A DNA stretch of 64,000 nucleotides, from positions 4,513,178 to 4,577,177 of the forward strand of contig NZ_CP036263.1 of NCBI RefSeq assembly GCF_007741515.1. The letters run 5' to 3'. This DNA comes from Adhaeretor mobilis. Its GTDB lineage: Bacteria > Planctomycetota > Planctomycetia > Pirellulales > Lacipirellulaceae. Position numbers and translations under genes: made by a program. The notes beneath the pieces were generated by a model. That model saw only the letters and a list, made by a program, of their open reading frames with translations, ran no database searches and was not told where the DNA came from. Shown here piece after piece: positions 35,780 to 44,541 of this stretch. Numbering within the stretch: position 1 is the stretch's first letter; the number at the start of each line of letters is the position of its first letter.

Positions 35780-37588
35780 TTAGTTGCCAGCAGCGGGTAG
35801 GGTTACTCGGAATTCGCTCCCTTTTCCGGCCTCGCTACTTACTGTCACCTCTCCGCCCATCGCTTGGCAGAGATGCTTCACAATGGAAAGCCCCAGCCCC
35901 GTGCCGCCCAACTCTCGGGAACGAGCCCTGTCCACACGATAGAAGCGTTCAAACAGACGCTCGTGATGCTCTGGAGCGATGCCGATGCCCGTATCGGCAA
36001 CGGTTATCTCGACTCTCCGCTCCAAGCTTTTCGCAGTGACGCTAACTTGCCCCTCGGCCGGAGTGTACTTCACCGCATTATCGATCAAGTTTCCTAGCAC
36101 ATGTCGTAGGCTTTCCTCATCGGCAACGACCTTGAGTTGTTCTTCGGCGATCTCGCTGAGCAGTCTTACGTGTTTAGCAGCTGCCAAGGACTCGTAGTCT
36201 CCTAGGCTACTTGCGACGATGGGCGCGAGGGGCATACTTCTTAGTTCGAGTTGCTCCTTGCCAGCTTCGATCCTCGCTAGGCCAAGCATGTCTTGGATCA
36301 GAGAATGCAACCGATCAGCCTGCTCATCAATTCGCGTAAGGAATTGAGTACTGTGCTCGGGGTCGTTGATCGCGCCACTAAGCAGCGTTTCCGCATAAGC
36401 CTTGATAGAACTGAGCGGCGTTTTCAACTCATGCGACACATTGGCCACGAACTCTTGGCGAACACCTTCGAGTTTCGACAGTGCTGTTACGTCATCGATT
36501 ACAAGCACCACACCCGGGCAAGGCTCTCCGGGGAGTGGCGTACCGTGAATCTCCAACTCCAACGGGCTACCACCACCCCGCCATTGCAGGTGGTCGCGTG
36601 CAGGGCCTTGAGTATCAAGAACTTGCCGCACGACTTTTCGGAGACGATGATCTCGGACCACTTCCAGCAGGGTTTGCTCTTCAGCCCCTTGCGGGTCGAA
36701 GCCGAACACTCGCCCTGCCGCTTTGTTGGCAAACAAGATGCGTTCCTGGTCGTCGACGGCGATCACCCCCTCGGCCATTCCGGCCAGCACCGTGGCGTGG
36801 CGCTGCATGTTGTCGCGGAGCTGGCCCTCCCGTTTAGTGAGTGTTTGAACCATCGCGTTGAAAGCACTGGCGAGAGTTTCCAGCTCTCCCGCTCCCACTT
36901 CGGTGAGTCGTTTCGGAGCCACCCCTTCAGCCACCTCGCGTGCTGCAACGGTAAGCGATTGAATCGGAAGCACGGTTCGACGTGTGAGCCAGTAGGTTAC
37001 CAGTAGGCTGAGCAAGCCAACCAGCAGACCCACGAGCCAAATCAGTTGCCGTATCGAGCCCACCTCTGCGAGGATCGAGGGAATGGGTTGGGCGGCACGA
37101 ACCAAAACAACACTTTCGTCGTTGTGCTTGACAGCAACCGCATAGTACAAAAACGGCACATCCAGGGTGGGACTCTGCCGGCGGGAGGTTCCTGTGCCGT
37201 CGTGCAAAGCCTTGATAAACTCTGGGCGACCTAAGTGGTTGTCCATTTCTTCGACTGCGACCAACGAATCCTGCTCAGAATCGGCCAGTACCCGACCTTC
37301 TTGATCGATCAGAGTGAATCGCGTTTCCGTCAGTTTTCCGATTCGGGCAATGCGATCCTGCAGCGTTTGCCGATCGGCAAGCGTCAGTTCATCCGCTGAT
37401 TCAGCCTCGTCGTCCCCTGCCAAGTCTTCTGACAGCAAAGTAGCTGCATCGCGGAGCCTCCGCTGAACTTGGCCGATTAGCTGCTCCTCCTGCCAGCCAG
37501 CGACTATCGCCGCGCAGATTCCCACCGCCAGCGCAATCAGGGCGGAGTGCGCGAGGAACGTTTTCCAGAACAAACGTGAAGACCACAT
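35780..37588 (-). CDS. phoR: Phosphate regulon sensor histidine kinase PhoR
   Basis: A 602-aa membrane kinase. It has an N-terminal helix (about 10-30), an extracytoplasmic sensor region of about 135 residues, a second helix (LIWLVGLLVGLLSLLVTYWL), a HAMP region, a PAS domain (GMAEGVIAVDDQERILFANK), the HisKA box with phospho-His in FVANVSHELKTPLSSIKAYA, and the ATPase N box DNAVKYTP, G1 box VADTGIGI and G2 box LGGTGLGLSIVKH. It faces the pst operon on the same strand, 221 bp away. With PhoU and PstSCAB it should sense external phosphate. Confidence 0.93.
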   Translation of the reverse strand: MWSSRLFWKTFLAHSALIALAVGICAAIVAGWQEEQLIGQVQRRLRDAATLLSEDLAGDDEAESADELTLADRQTLQDRIARIGKLTETRFTLIDQEGRVLADSEQDSLVAVEEMDNHLGRPEFIKALHDGTGTSRRQSPTLDVPFLYYAVAVKHNDESVVLVRAAQPIPSILAEVGSIRQLIWLVGLLVGLLSLLVTYWLTRRTVLPIQSLTVAAREVAEGVAPKRLTEVGAGELETLASAFNAMVQTLTKREGQLRDNMQRHATVLAGMAEGVIAVDDQERILFANKAAGRVFGFDPQGAEEQTLLEVVRDHRLRKVVRQVLDTQGPARDHLQWRGGGSPLELEIHGTPLPGEPCPGVVLVIDDVTALSKLEGVRQEFVANVSHELKTPLSSIKAYAETLLSGAINDPEHSTQFLTRIDEQADRLHSLIQDMLGLARIEAGKEQLELRSMPLAPIVASSLGDYESLAAAKHVRLLSEIAEEQLKVVADEESLRHVLGNLIDNAVKYTPAEGQVSVTAKSLERRVEITVADTGIGIAPEHHERLFERFYRVDRARSRELGGTGLGLSIVKHLCQAMGGEVTVSSEAGKGSEFRVTLPAAGN

Positions 37589-37698
37589 AGCCACCCATCG
37601 TCGCGTGAAGCGACAGTGTTTGCAAGCAGGATAGCGACTACAAACGCGACTTCGGACAGATTGTAATCTCTGCTTGGCTCTGGCTGACCCAATACCTA

Positions 37699-39861
37699 CT
37701 ACTTTTTCGCCGCCAGGGATTCCGCCACGTTGAGGGTATGATCGCTGACCCGACGATAGGAGTTCAGCGTCGAGGTGAACGACACGTTCACGTGCGGCTC
37801 GACCTTCTTGTTGGTGAGGCGATCCAAATGATCGTCGTGGAGAGTGCGTACCCGATGGCTAATCTCCGACCCCACCGATCTGGCTTTGGTAATCACTTCT
37901 GGCAAGCGATTCAAATAGCCCGCAGTCACCATGGCCAGGTAGTCCTTCACCATGACATGCAATTCAGAGAGTTGCCTTTTCATGTTAGGTGAGAATTGGT
38001 GTCCTTGGTTGGCCAGCTTCAGCTTGAACTTCAGGATCGAAGTAATGTAGTCGCTAATGGACTCGTACTCGTCGGCCATTCGCAGCTGGCGGCGTCCCTC
38101 GTCAATCACGTCGTGCGGCAAGTTCGAGGCCAGCATGTCCGTCAAAAAAGCGACCACCTCGTCCTGCACCGTATCCAGCACTTCCTCGCGATGGAACAGC
38201 TTCTTCACCATCCTTTGGTCCGGCACCTCCTGAGCGCTGAGCTCAGCCAACCAATCCATCATTTTATCGCACCCTGCCGCCATCCTCAGAACTTCCATTC
38301 GCGACTGCTCGATAGCAATGATCGGCGTTTCCAACATTCGGATGTCTAGGCTCGTTAGATGGTGTTTCTCTTTGTAATCCTTCTGTGGCACCAGACGAGT
38401 CAGTAGCGAACCCAGCGCGCCCGCAAAAGGCAAGAACAGCAGCGTGTTGACAATGTTGAAGCACGTATGGGTCGCGGCAATCTTGACGGTCACTCCGACC
38501 GCCTCGCCGACTTCAGTATCCACTCCTGCCAACCAGCGCACGACGCTCATATTGAGCAACCAATCGATGAACTCGATGTATTGTCCAAAAATTGCGGTGA
38601 TCCAAGCGACCCCCAGCAAGTTAAAAATCACATGAAAGTACGCCGCTCGACGTGCCCCGGTCGTGGCACCGATTGAGGCGAGCCACGCGGTAATCGTCGT
38701 ACCGACGTTTTCGCCCAGCACTAGCGCCGCAGCGGTATTGGGCTCTATGACGTCAATCGAAGCCAGCCCGATCGTAATACCGAGCGTGGCGGAGGAGGAT
38801 TGCACAATGAAAGTCAAGATGCAACCCACTGCTGCACACTTGAGCACTCCGAAGTAAGTCGACGCGTCGAAGCGATTGAACCATTCCTCGAACGCAGGCA
38901 AGTCTTTCACAATGCTGAAACCGTTCTTCATGAGCTCTAGCCCGAAGAACACCATGCCGAGGCCCATGATGGCCAAGGCGGCGTAACGCAAGCGCTCGCG
39001 GCGGACAAACAAGTAGCCAAATGCGCCAATGCCCAGCAGTGGCAATCCATACTTACCAATCTTGAGCGCGAGTATCCAGCCCGTAATCGTAGTACCAATA
39101 TTGGCGCCCATGATCACGCCAATTGCTTGCGAAAGCGTCATGAATCCGCTGTTCACAAACCCCACTACCATGACGGTTGTGATGGAACTGGACTGAACCA
39201 GCATGGTGACTAGCGCGCCAACACCAACCGCCATGATGCGATTGTCGGTTACGGCGCTAATCATCCTCCGCAAGCCGCCACCTGCAATCGCCTGCAATCC
39301 CTCCGACATATTTTTCATGCCGAGCAAGAATATCCCCAGTCCGCCGATGACCGTCATCACCAGCAGAGCATAGTCCGGATGCCACACGGCAGCATTGAAT
39401 CGCACGTCGGTGAACCTGCCACTACTCACGTCGGTCGCCCGCACAGTGATTTCCGTCTTGCCGATCTTGCCCCACTTGAGCGTAAGCGTGTCGTCTTCGA
39501 TAGAAGCCTCTGCCACGCTGGACTTCTTATTGTGCACGACCGACAGCTCCAACGGCCCCTGGGCTTCAGGCATCGTGTCAGCAAAAAGGCCTGCCAAATC
39601 GATGATGGTAGGCGGCGAACCGGCCAGGGCCTTGGAATCAGGAATCAGCTTGGCGACGGTGCGGAGCGATTCTACATCGCGATCGTCTTCTGCGTGCACA
39701 ACGCCAGCAGCCAGCGCAGTCACGAACGCAAGGAGAAGTACCATCCCGCGACTGGTCCTGAGACCCAGGGATTGCTTTTTATTGAGCGGGTTAGTGCGTC
39801 CGTACCGCTCGCCGATCACCGCCGTCATGCCTTGCCCCACGAGCCTTGCAGAATTCTTCAT
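37699..39861 (-). CDS. Na/Pi cotransporter family protein with PhoU-like domain
   Basis: A 720-aa inner-membrane protein. An N-terminal signal or anchor (about 40-58) leads to an extracytoplasmic beta domain (about 60-155). The membrane core follows with the Na/Pi cotransporter repeats, LVQSSSITTVMVVGFVNSGF (near 222) and FIVQSSSATLGITIGLAS (near 352), each with QSSS. From about 510 a soluble C-terminal region (helices such as REEVLDTVQDEVVAF and MADEYESISDYITSILK) is PhoU-like. It would import or sense phosphate. It lies on the same strand as the Pho cluster, 110 bp upstream of phoR. Confidence 0.9.
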   Translation of the reverse strand: MKNSARLVGQGMTAVIGERYGRTNPLNKKQSLGLRTSRGMVLLLAFVTALAAGVVHAEDDRDVESLRTVAKLIPDSKALAGSPPTIIDLAGLFADTMPEAQGPLELSVVHNKKSSVAEASIEDDTLTLKWGKIGKTEITVRATDVSSGRFTDVRFNAAVWHPDYALLVMTVIGGLGIFLLGMKNMSEGLQAIAGGGLRRMISAVTDNRIMAVGVGALVTMLVQSSSITTVMVVGFVNSGFMTLSQAIGVIMGANIGTTITGWILALKIGKYGLPLLGIGAFGYLFVRRERLRYAALAIMGLGMVFFGLELMKNGFSIVKDLPAFEEWFNRFDASTYFGVLKCAAVGCILTFIVQSSSATLGITIGLASIDVIEPNTAAALVLGENVGTTITAWLASIGATTGARRAAYFHVIFNLLGVAWITAIFGQYIEFIDWLLNMSVVRWLAGVDTEVGEAVGVTVKIAATHTCFNIVNTLLFLPFAGALGSLLTRLVPQKDYKEKHHLTSLDIRMLETPIIAIEQSRMEVLRMAAGCDKMMDWLAELSAQEVPDQRMVKKLFHREEVLDTVQDEVVAFLTDMLASNLPHDVIDEGRRQLRMADEYESISDYITSILKFKLKLANQGHQFSPNMKRQLSELHVMVKDYLAMVTAGYLNRLPEVITKARSVGSEISHRVRTLHDDHLDRLTNKKVEPHVNVSFTSTLNSYRRVSDHTLNVAESLAAKK

Positions 39862-40318
39862 TGTTTCTTAACAGAGGAGTTAGGCATCGTAGAGGCATTG
39901 CTGGGCCACGCCAAGGGTGCAGAGGCAAGGGGCCTTTGAGGCAGGAAATTACCACGAAGAACGGGTGGAATTGCACAAAGCTACGATACCATTGTTGCCA
40001 AGCACGCCAGGCAGAATGGTAGAAAAGACGAGGTCCGAAGATCGCACCCCCAATCTGAGCAGGTCGAACCAAACCTGATTTGAGGGCAGATCGAGTATGA
40101 GGGCTTGAATAGCCACCGTTCTTGAAGAATTATCGAAACGCCGTCGGATGTCGAATCCGAAGCGGCAAACGACTTACTTGCGCTACTCACACATCGCCGC
40201 CACAGCGCGGCTTGCTACATGCAACCGCAATGTGACGTCGACAGTGACGACTGACCTACCAACCTAGTTGGCGCAGAGCCGAGTGAGTTCGGCGCCTATT
40301 GAGGTGTGGCCTTGCGGC
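39862..40318. other. Intergenic, no gene seen
   Basis: 457 bp between the CBS gene and the Na/Pi cotransporter start. Reading frames here are short, without starts or conserved features. The first 100 bp should carry the cotransporter promoter. I saw no strong hairpin or repeat. Confidence 0.4.
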
Positions 40319-40753
40319 TCAGTATTGTTCCAGCAGGTAATTAATGAGATCAGCAGACGTCACTAATCCGAGCAATTGCTGGTCGTCTCCCACAATCGGC
40401 AATGCATGAAAGTCACCGCGTGCGAGGATGCTGGCAGCGTGCTTGATGGTATCATTGGAACAAACAGTCACGGGGTTCTTGGTCATAATCGCCTCTACGT
40501 CCAGAGTTCGATCCAGCACATCGTAGACGGTTTGTTGGGCCGTCACGCCGAATGAATCTTTGAAGCTCACACGCATCAAATCGACGAAACTGACAATTCC
40601 GACCAGTTTTTCGCCACTCACCACGGGCAAATGGTGAAAACCACTTTCCGCGAATATCTTACCGACGGTAGAGAGCGGAGTTTGCGAATTAATTGTCTGC
40701 AAGTCCTTGGACATGATATGCGTGATGGATTCGTTCTGCTTCAATCGTGACAT
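40319..40753 (-). CDS. Two-CBS-domain protein
   Basis: A 144-aa protein made of a tandem pair of CBS domains (a Bateman module). Domain 1 reads MSKDLQTINSQTPLSTVGKI with HHLPVVSGEKLVGIVSFVDL, and domain 2 MTKNPVTVCSNDTIKHAASI with FHALPIVGDDQQLLGLVTSA. Such stand-alone modules bind adenine nucleotides (AMP, ATP, cAMP-like) and act as energy sensors through a partner. The partner is not evident here. Confidence 0.9.
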   Translation of the reverse strand: MSRLKQNESITHIMSKDLQTINSQTPLSTVGKIFAESGFHHLPVVSGEKLVGIVSFVDLMRVSFKDSFGVTAQQTVYDVLDRTLDVEAIMTKNPVTVCSNDTIKHAASILARGDFHALPIVGDDQQLLGLVTSADLINYLLEQY

Positions 40754-41250
40754 TTAGTTCTCCGATGCATGCGATTTCAAAACAATATGTGCTGACGCCA
40801 TGAAGAATGCACATCGCGTACCGAAACGCCGTTCATTCAAAGAATTGATCTTGTTCGCACACCTCGACTGCGCACTGCGAGTAGTTCCACTGTTTCCGTG
40901 AGATAAGCACGCTTTCTAATTCAGTTGGGTGACGTAAAGCCAATTCACCAAGCCTAGCATGTGCCTAATCGCACACCTGTGTGCTTTATGGCACGCCGTT
41001 GACTGAGACGAACCCCACGATCGGCCAACTTGTTGAGCCATGGCATCAAGAAAGTCCAGAGTTGGGACAATCGTTCGCGGACCGCATTAAGGGAATAGGA
41101 TGTGCGTGGTTGGTCTAGCCCAATACCCCAGCAAATCGCCCACCGTCAATCCGCCGAAATCCTGGCCCCTTTCGTCCCCGTACACCTGCGGTGAAACAAA
41201 GGTCTTGGCGAGCTCGAGTAGTCGGTAGGCGTGCCACTCGAGTAAGTAAG

Positions 41251-41403
41251 ATGAGTGACACAAACGGAGTAAGGGTGAACACAAACCAGAAGGAAATGAC
41301 GGAGAGCAGTGCAACGCCTATGGACTCCGACTTAATTTCAGGCGATGGCATTCCGGATTGGATTCGTCAGATCACTGACAGATACAAAAACAATCATCAG
41401 TAA
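41251..41403 (+). CDS. Doubtful small ORF before the ppk2 remnant
   Basis: A 50-codon frame starting MSDTNGVRVNTNQKEM and ending GDGIPDWIRQITDRYKNNHQ. The Asp-Trp-Ile ending is not a known motif to me. It is read in the same direction as the polyphosphate-kinase fragment just downstream and might be its eroded N-terminus, or chance. Low confidence. Confidence 0.3.
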   Translation: MSDTNGVRVNTNQKEMTESSATPMDSDLISGDGIPDWIRQITDRYKNNHQ

Positions 41404-41441
41404 TCAGTATCCGTAGAATAAGAAAATCGGGAGGAAAGACT

Positions 41442-41586
41442 ATGAGACTCAGAAACGACTACTTCGAGTAGAACTCCTAAAGATGCAACTCTGGGTGCAG
41501 AAAAGGGGAAACGCATCGTCATGCTCTTTGAGGCCCGTGACGCGGCATGCAAAGGTGGAACCATCAAACGCTTTACGGACCCCTGA
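41442..41586 (+). pseudogene. ppk2: Fragment of a polyphosphate kinase 2 gene
   Basis: Three short frame pieces line up with the N-terminal part of PPK2: MRLRNDYFE, then LKMQLWVQKRG after a frame change near 41468, then KRIVMLFEARDAACKGGTIK followed by RFTDP and a stop at 41584. The change between the last two is at the A/G run 41501-41508. The Walker A region normally reads FEGRDAAGKGG; here two glycines are replaced (A and C). The rest of the kinase is missing. PPK2 enzymes make or use polyphosphate, so it fits the phosphate block to its left, but it cannot be functional. Confidence 0.75.
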
Positions 41587-41945
41587 ATCTGCTATCCGAG
41601 CTCACCCGCTCCTAATCTCGCACTCCGCCTCGTGCGGTTGATAAGAATGACCCCAGTCTTGAAAGACGCCTTGCCCACACCCGTACTGCACCTTGACGTA
41701 CGGTTAGCTTTAAAGCTACAAAGAAAGTGAAGTCCTACAGTCCATGCGGATTATACATGCAATTGCGACGGCAACAGAAACTACACAGAACGGGCGTCAT
41801 CCTTGTCCTTCTAACCTGGACGTGGCGACGTCTAGATATGGATCGAATGCTCGAGGCGTGATCACTGCCTACGCTACTTTCTAACTTCTAAATTCAACCT
41901 AATCGCAGAGCTGACACCGCCTGCAACAACATTACTCCACAAGAA
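41587..41945. other. Intergenic, no gene seen
   Basis: 359 bp after the ppk2 fragment and before the ornithine-cyclodeaminase-family gene. No further part of PPK2, no ORF with a credible start and no strong hairpin were found; it probably contains erased sequence of the former kinase gene and the promoter of the next gene. Confidence 0.35.
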
Positions 41946-43016
41946 ATGGACACAACCATGGGACGACATGAAATTCACTGTCGGTACTTTTCGCAAGAAG
42001 ACTTGCTTGGCTCTGGCTGCCTTGACTTATCGATGGCAATGGAAGCCTCGAAGGAAGCAATCAAGTCCTTTCATGCGGGCGACATTATTTTCCCGGAGAA
42101 GATTGTACAAATCTTCAACGACGACACGCAGGAGCGCATTAACTGCCTTCCAGCAACGTTCAAGAAGGATGGTATATGCGGTGTCAAGTGGGTCTCTGTG
42201 TTCCCCCCTAATCCTGCAAAGCACGGGATCCAGAACCTATCTGCCGTGATCATCCTTTCGGAAATCGAACATGGTTTTCCCATCGCTTTCATGGAAGGGA
42301 CGCTTTGCTCTAATATGCGAGTGGGAGCAATGGGTGCGCTTGCTGCGCGGTATCTTGCGAGAGAAGATTCTACCACCATCGGAATAATTGGCGCTGGTGA
42401 ACAAGCGAAGATGCACCTCATCGCGATGAAAACCGCAATTCCCTCTTTGCGAGAGTGCTTTGTCGCGGCAAAAAGTGTGAGCGAAGAGGAGGAGTTTGTT
42501 CGACAGATGTCGCCGATTGTTCCGGACATGCAAGTGTCGGGAACTGAAACAAGTCTAGAAGCCGCGGTTAGTCCTGCAGATATCATTGTCACTGCTACCA
42601 GCGCACAAGCGCCACTTCTCAAAGCTGCTTGGATACGCCCTGGCGCATTTTATAGTCACGTGGGTGGTTGGGAGGATGAGTTTGCAGTGGCGAAGTTGTG
42701 CGATAAGATCGTTTGTGACGACTGGAACACCGTAAAGCATCGCACTCAGACACTCAGCCGGATGTATCAGGAGGGCAAGTTGTCAGATGACGACATCCAC
42801 GCAGATTTAGTCGATCTTGTCACAGGCAAAAAAGCAGGCCGCGAAAGTCCAGATGAACGAATTTATTTCAATGCGGTTGGGCTCGCATACACAGACATTG
42901 CAATAGCCTATGCGATGTACCTGCGAGCAAGAGAGGCTGGAATGGGTCAGGACTTAAAAATTCAGCATGAGATGATATTCGAACATCTGCATCTCAAAGA
43001 CTGGGTGCGAACCTAG
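41946..43016 (+). CDS. Ornithine cyclodeaminase / mu-crystallin family enzyme
   Basis: A 356-aa cytoplasmic NAD(P)-binding protein. The N-terminal YFSQEDLLGSGCLDLSMAME resembles the longer members sometimes labelled tyramine oxidase subunit B. MEGTLCSNMRVGAMGALAAR carries the conserved Arg before the Rossmann domain, whose dinucleotide motif is IGIIGAGEQAKMHLIAM at about 141-157. FYSHVGGWEDEFAVAKL and KIVCDDW follow. Members perform NAD-dependent cyclisation or reduction of amino acid-derived imines. The exact substrate is not predictable. An alternative start is the ATG at 41958. Confidence 0.85.
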   Translation: MDTTMGRHEIHCRYFSQEDLLGSGCLDLSMAMEASKEAIKSFHAGDIIFPEKIVQIFNDDTQERINCLPATFKKDGICGVKWVSVFPPNPAKHGIQNLSAVIILSEIEHGFPIAFMEGTLCSNMRVGAMGALAARYLAREDSTTIGIIGAGEQAKMHLIAMKTAIPSLRECFVAAKSVSEEEEFVRQMSPIVPDMQVSGTETSLEAAVSPADIIVTATSAQAPLLKAAWIRPGAFYSHVGGWEDEFAVAKLCDKIVCDDWNTVKHRTQTLSRMYQEGKLSDDDIHADLVDLVTGKKAGRESPDERIYFNAVGLAYTDIAIAYAMYLRAREAGMGQDLKIQHEMIFEHLHLKDWVRT

Positions 43017-43206
43017 AATGACTCTCCACAAAATTCGCGACGCGGCATCTTGACGCCAAGTGAAGCAACAAGGCTTCCAATGTGCTTCGGATCAACGTCA
43101 GTAGTGTGTTGAGCGCTGTGACAGCTTATGTACCTTTGACGCTTGAAGCTTATAACCGTCAAGAAACGCACACCCAATCCTCTGGGATTGAGCCCGCATA
43201 CCGCCC

Positions 43207-44319
43207 TTAGAGATCAATCTCGTCGAGCGAATCGATCAGCAGATCGAGCTCGTCCACCGTTTGACTTTGGGTGGTCGTAGCCGCTTGTCGCTTCGGCAAA
43301 CCGACAGCCATGCCCACAGCATCTCGCCCCACGGCCATAAGCTGCTCGTCCCGTTCGCGGGCGGCTACCTCGTGGGCCTTCTCTGCACCAGGCGCGCCGG
43401 GGTCGGGCGCTCCGAACAACTGCGAGAGATCGATCTTCATTGGCCCGCCAATTTCCGGGCTGCCGGCAATCGTGGGTGTTTTGTGCTCAGGGAAGATGAT
43501 CGCATTCTCAGGGCACACGCGACTACATGCCGGGCAACCCTTGCGGCAATTGTCCGGCTGCTCAACAAGAATGGTCTCCTGCCCGTCCATGCCGTAAACG
43601 CCGAATAAGCAAAAGTCGATACACTCCAAGCAATTCGTGCAGCGACTAAAATCAATGACCGGGTACCAACGCCGTGCGGGATCTTCCTCAACCACAATCG
43701 GCCCGGCAGAAACCGCCGCCTCGCTACTTTTGCTTTCCCCATTCGCCTTTCCGCTTTCGCCCTCATCACCATTGGCCAAGTACCGTGCTAACTGCTCAGG
43801 CTTCGGATCCCCTTTAATCCACCCCATCAGTTCCACGGTCTGCGTGCTCGCTTCACCAGCGATGCGACGGATCTCTTCGAGATAGTCATCTGCCGAATCG
43901 TGCGCACGTAAGTCTAAGCAGTAGATCTTGCGAGCAGGCAATTCACGCTGGTCGATGACCCGAGGCTTTTCTTCTGCCTCAGAATCTTCCGACTCGGCGC
44001 TATCTTCTTCCTCTTCCTCATCATCCTCGCCGAGGGACTTCAGCAGCGTCGTCCCTTCCTGGCCGCGAATGCCGTTGCGATCGAGCGTCCACCTTGCAGC
44101 GCGAGGAAAAAGCCAGCTGCAGAAAACCAAATCGCCGGAAATCCCCGACAAGGACAACATGCCCGGGCCATCGGCAGACAGGTCGTAAAGGTGCGGCACG
44201 ACCGCCACGTCGATTCCCGCGGAGCCCAGCAGTTCCCCCACAATCCGCTCCTCGATCGCCCGCTTCTTGGGGTTCTGAGAGCGGCTTTGCGAAACAACGA
44301 CATTCAAGCGGGCAGGCAT
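43207..44319 (-). CDS. 4Fe-4S ferredoxin-domain protein with acidic insert
   Basis: A 370-aa protein from the ATG at 44319, which gives MPARLNVVVSQSRSQNPKKR; the frame extends to 44550 with less convincing sequence. A highly acidic Glu/Asp/Ser stretch (around 105-125, e.g. DDEEEEEDSAE) splits the N-terminal domain. The C-terminal part has two Fe-S motifs: CTNCLECIDFC (CxxCxxCxxxC, around 225) and CRKGCPACSRVCP (one residue longer in the first gap). It ends in DELDLLIDSLDEIDL. Such proteins relay electrons to a partner. No redox partner gene lies next to it. Function unknown; planctomycete-specific homologues seem likely. Confidence 0.8.
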   Translation of the reverse strand: MPARLNVVVSQSRSQNPKKRAIEERIVGELLGSAGIDVAVVPHLYDLSADGPGMLSLSGISGDLVFCSWLFPRAARWTLDRNGIRGQEGTTLLKSLGEDDEEEEEDSAESEDSEAEEKPRVIDQRELPARKIYCLDLRAHDSADDYLEEIRRIAGEASTQTVELMGWIKGDPKPEQLARYLANGDEGESGKANGESKSSEAAVSAGPIVVEEDPARRWYPVIDFSRCTNCLECIDFCLFGVYGMDGQETILVEQPDNCRKGCPACSRVCPENAIIFPEHKTPTIAGSPEIGGPMKIDLSQLFGAPDPGAPGAEKAHEVAARERDEQLMAVGRDAVGMAVGLPKRQAATTTQSQTVDELDLLIDSLDEIDL

Positions 44320-44541
44320 AGAGAAAGGCGGGGCAAGGGCAGGGCGGACGCACAGGAGCGGACGGGGTACTTTGAATCTATCAGCAAACCAAGCTGCCCG
44401 CCAGTTGCGGCGTAGACTCCTATCCCAGTGTTCGGCCAAATTGACGCCCTCGTCGCGTAGAGCGTAGAATTGAGCATGTCGGCTCGATGCCCTCAGTCCT
44501 ACTGCTTCCTGATCCCTCAGCCTCCAAAAACAAACGTCCGT

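Noticed and set aside
36293-37006. 237-codon frame opposite phoR
   Set aside because: Shadow of phoR; His/Arg-rich translation without motifs.
39379-39939. 186-codon frame opposite the Na/Pi cotransporter
   Set aside because: Antisense shadow; no conserved features.
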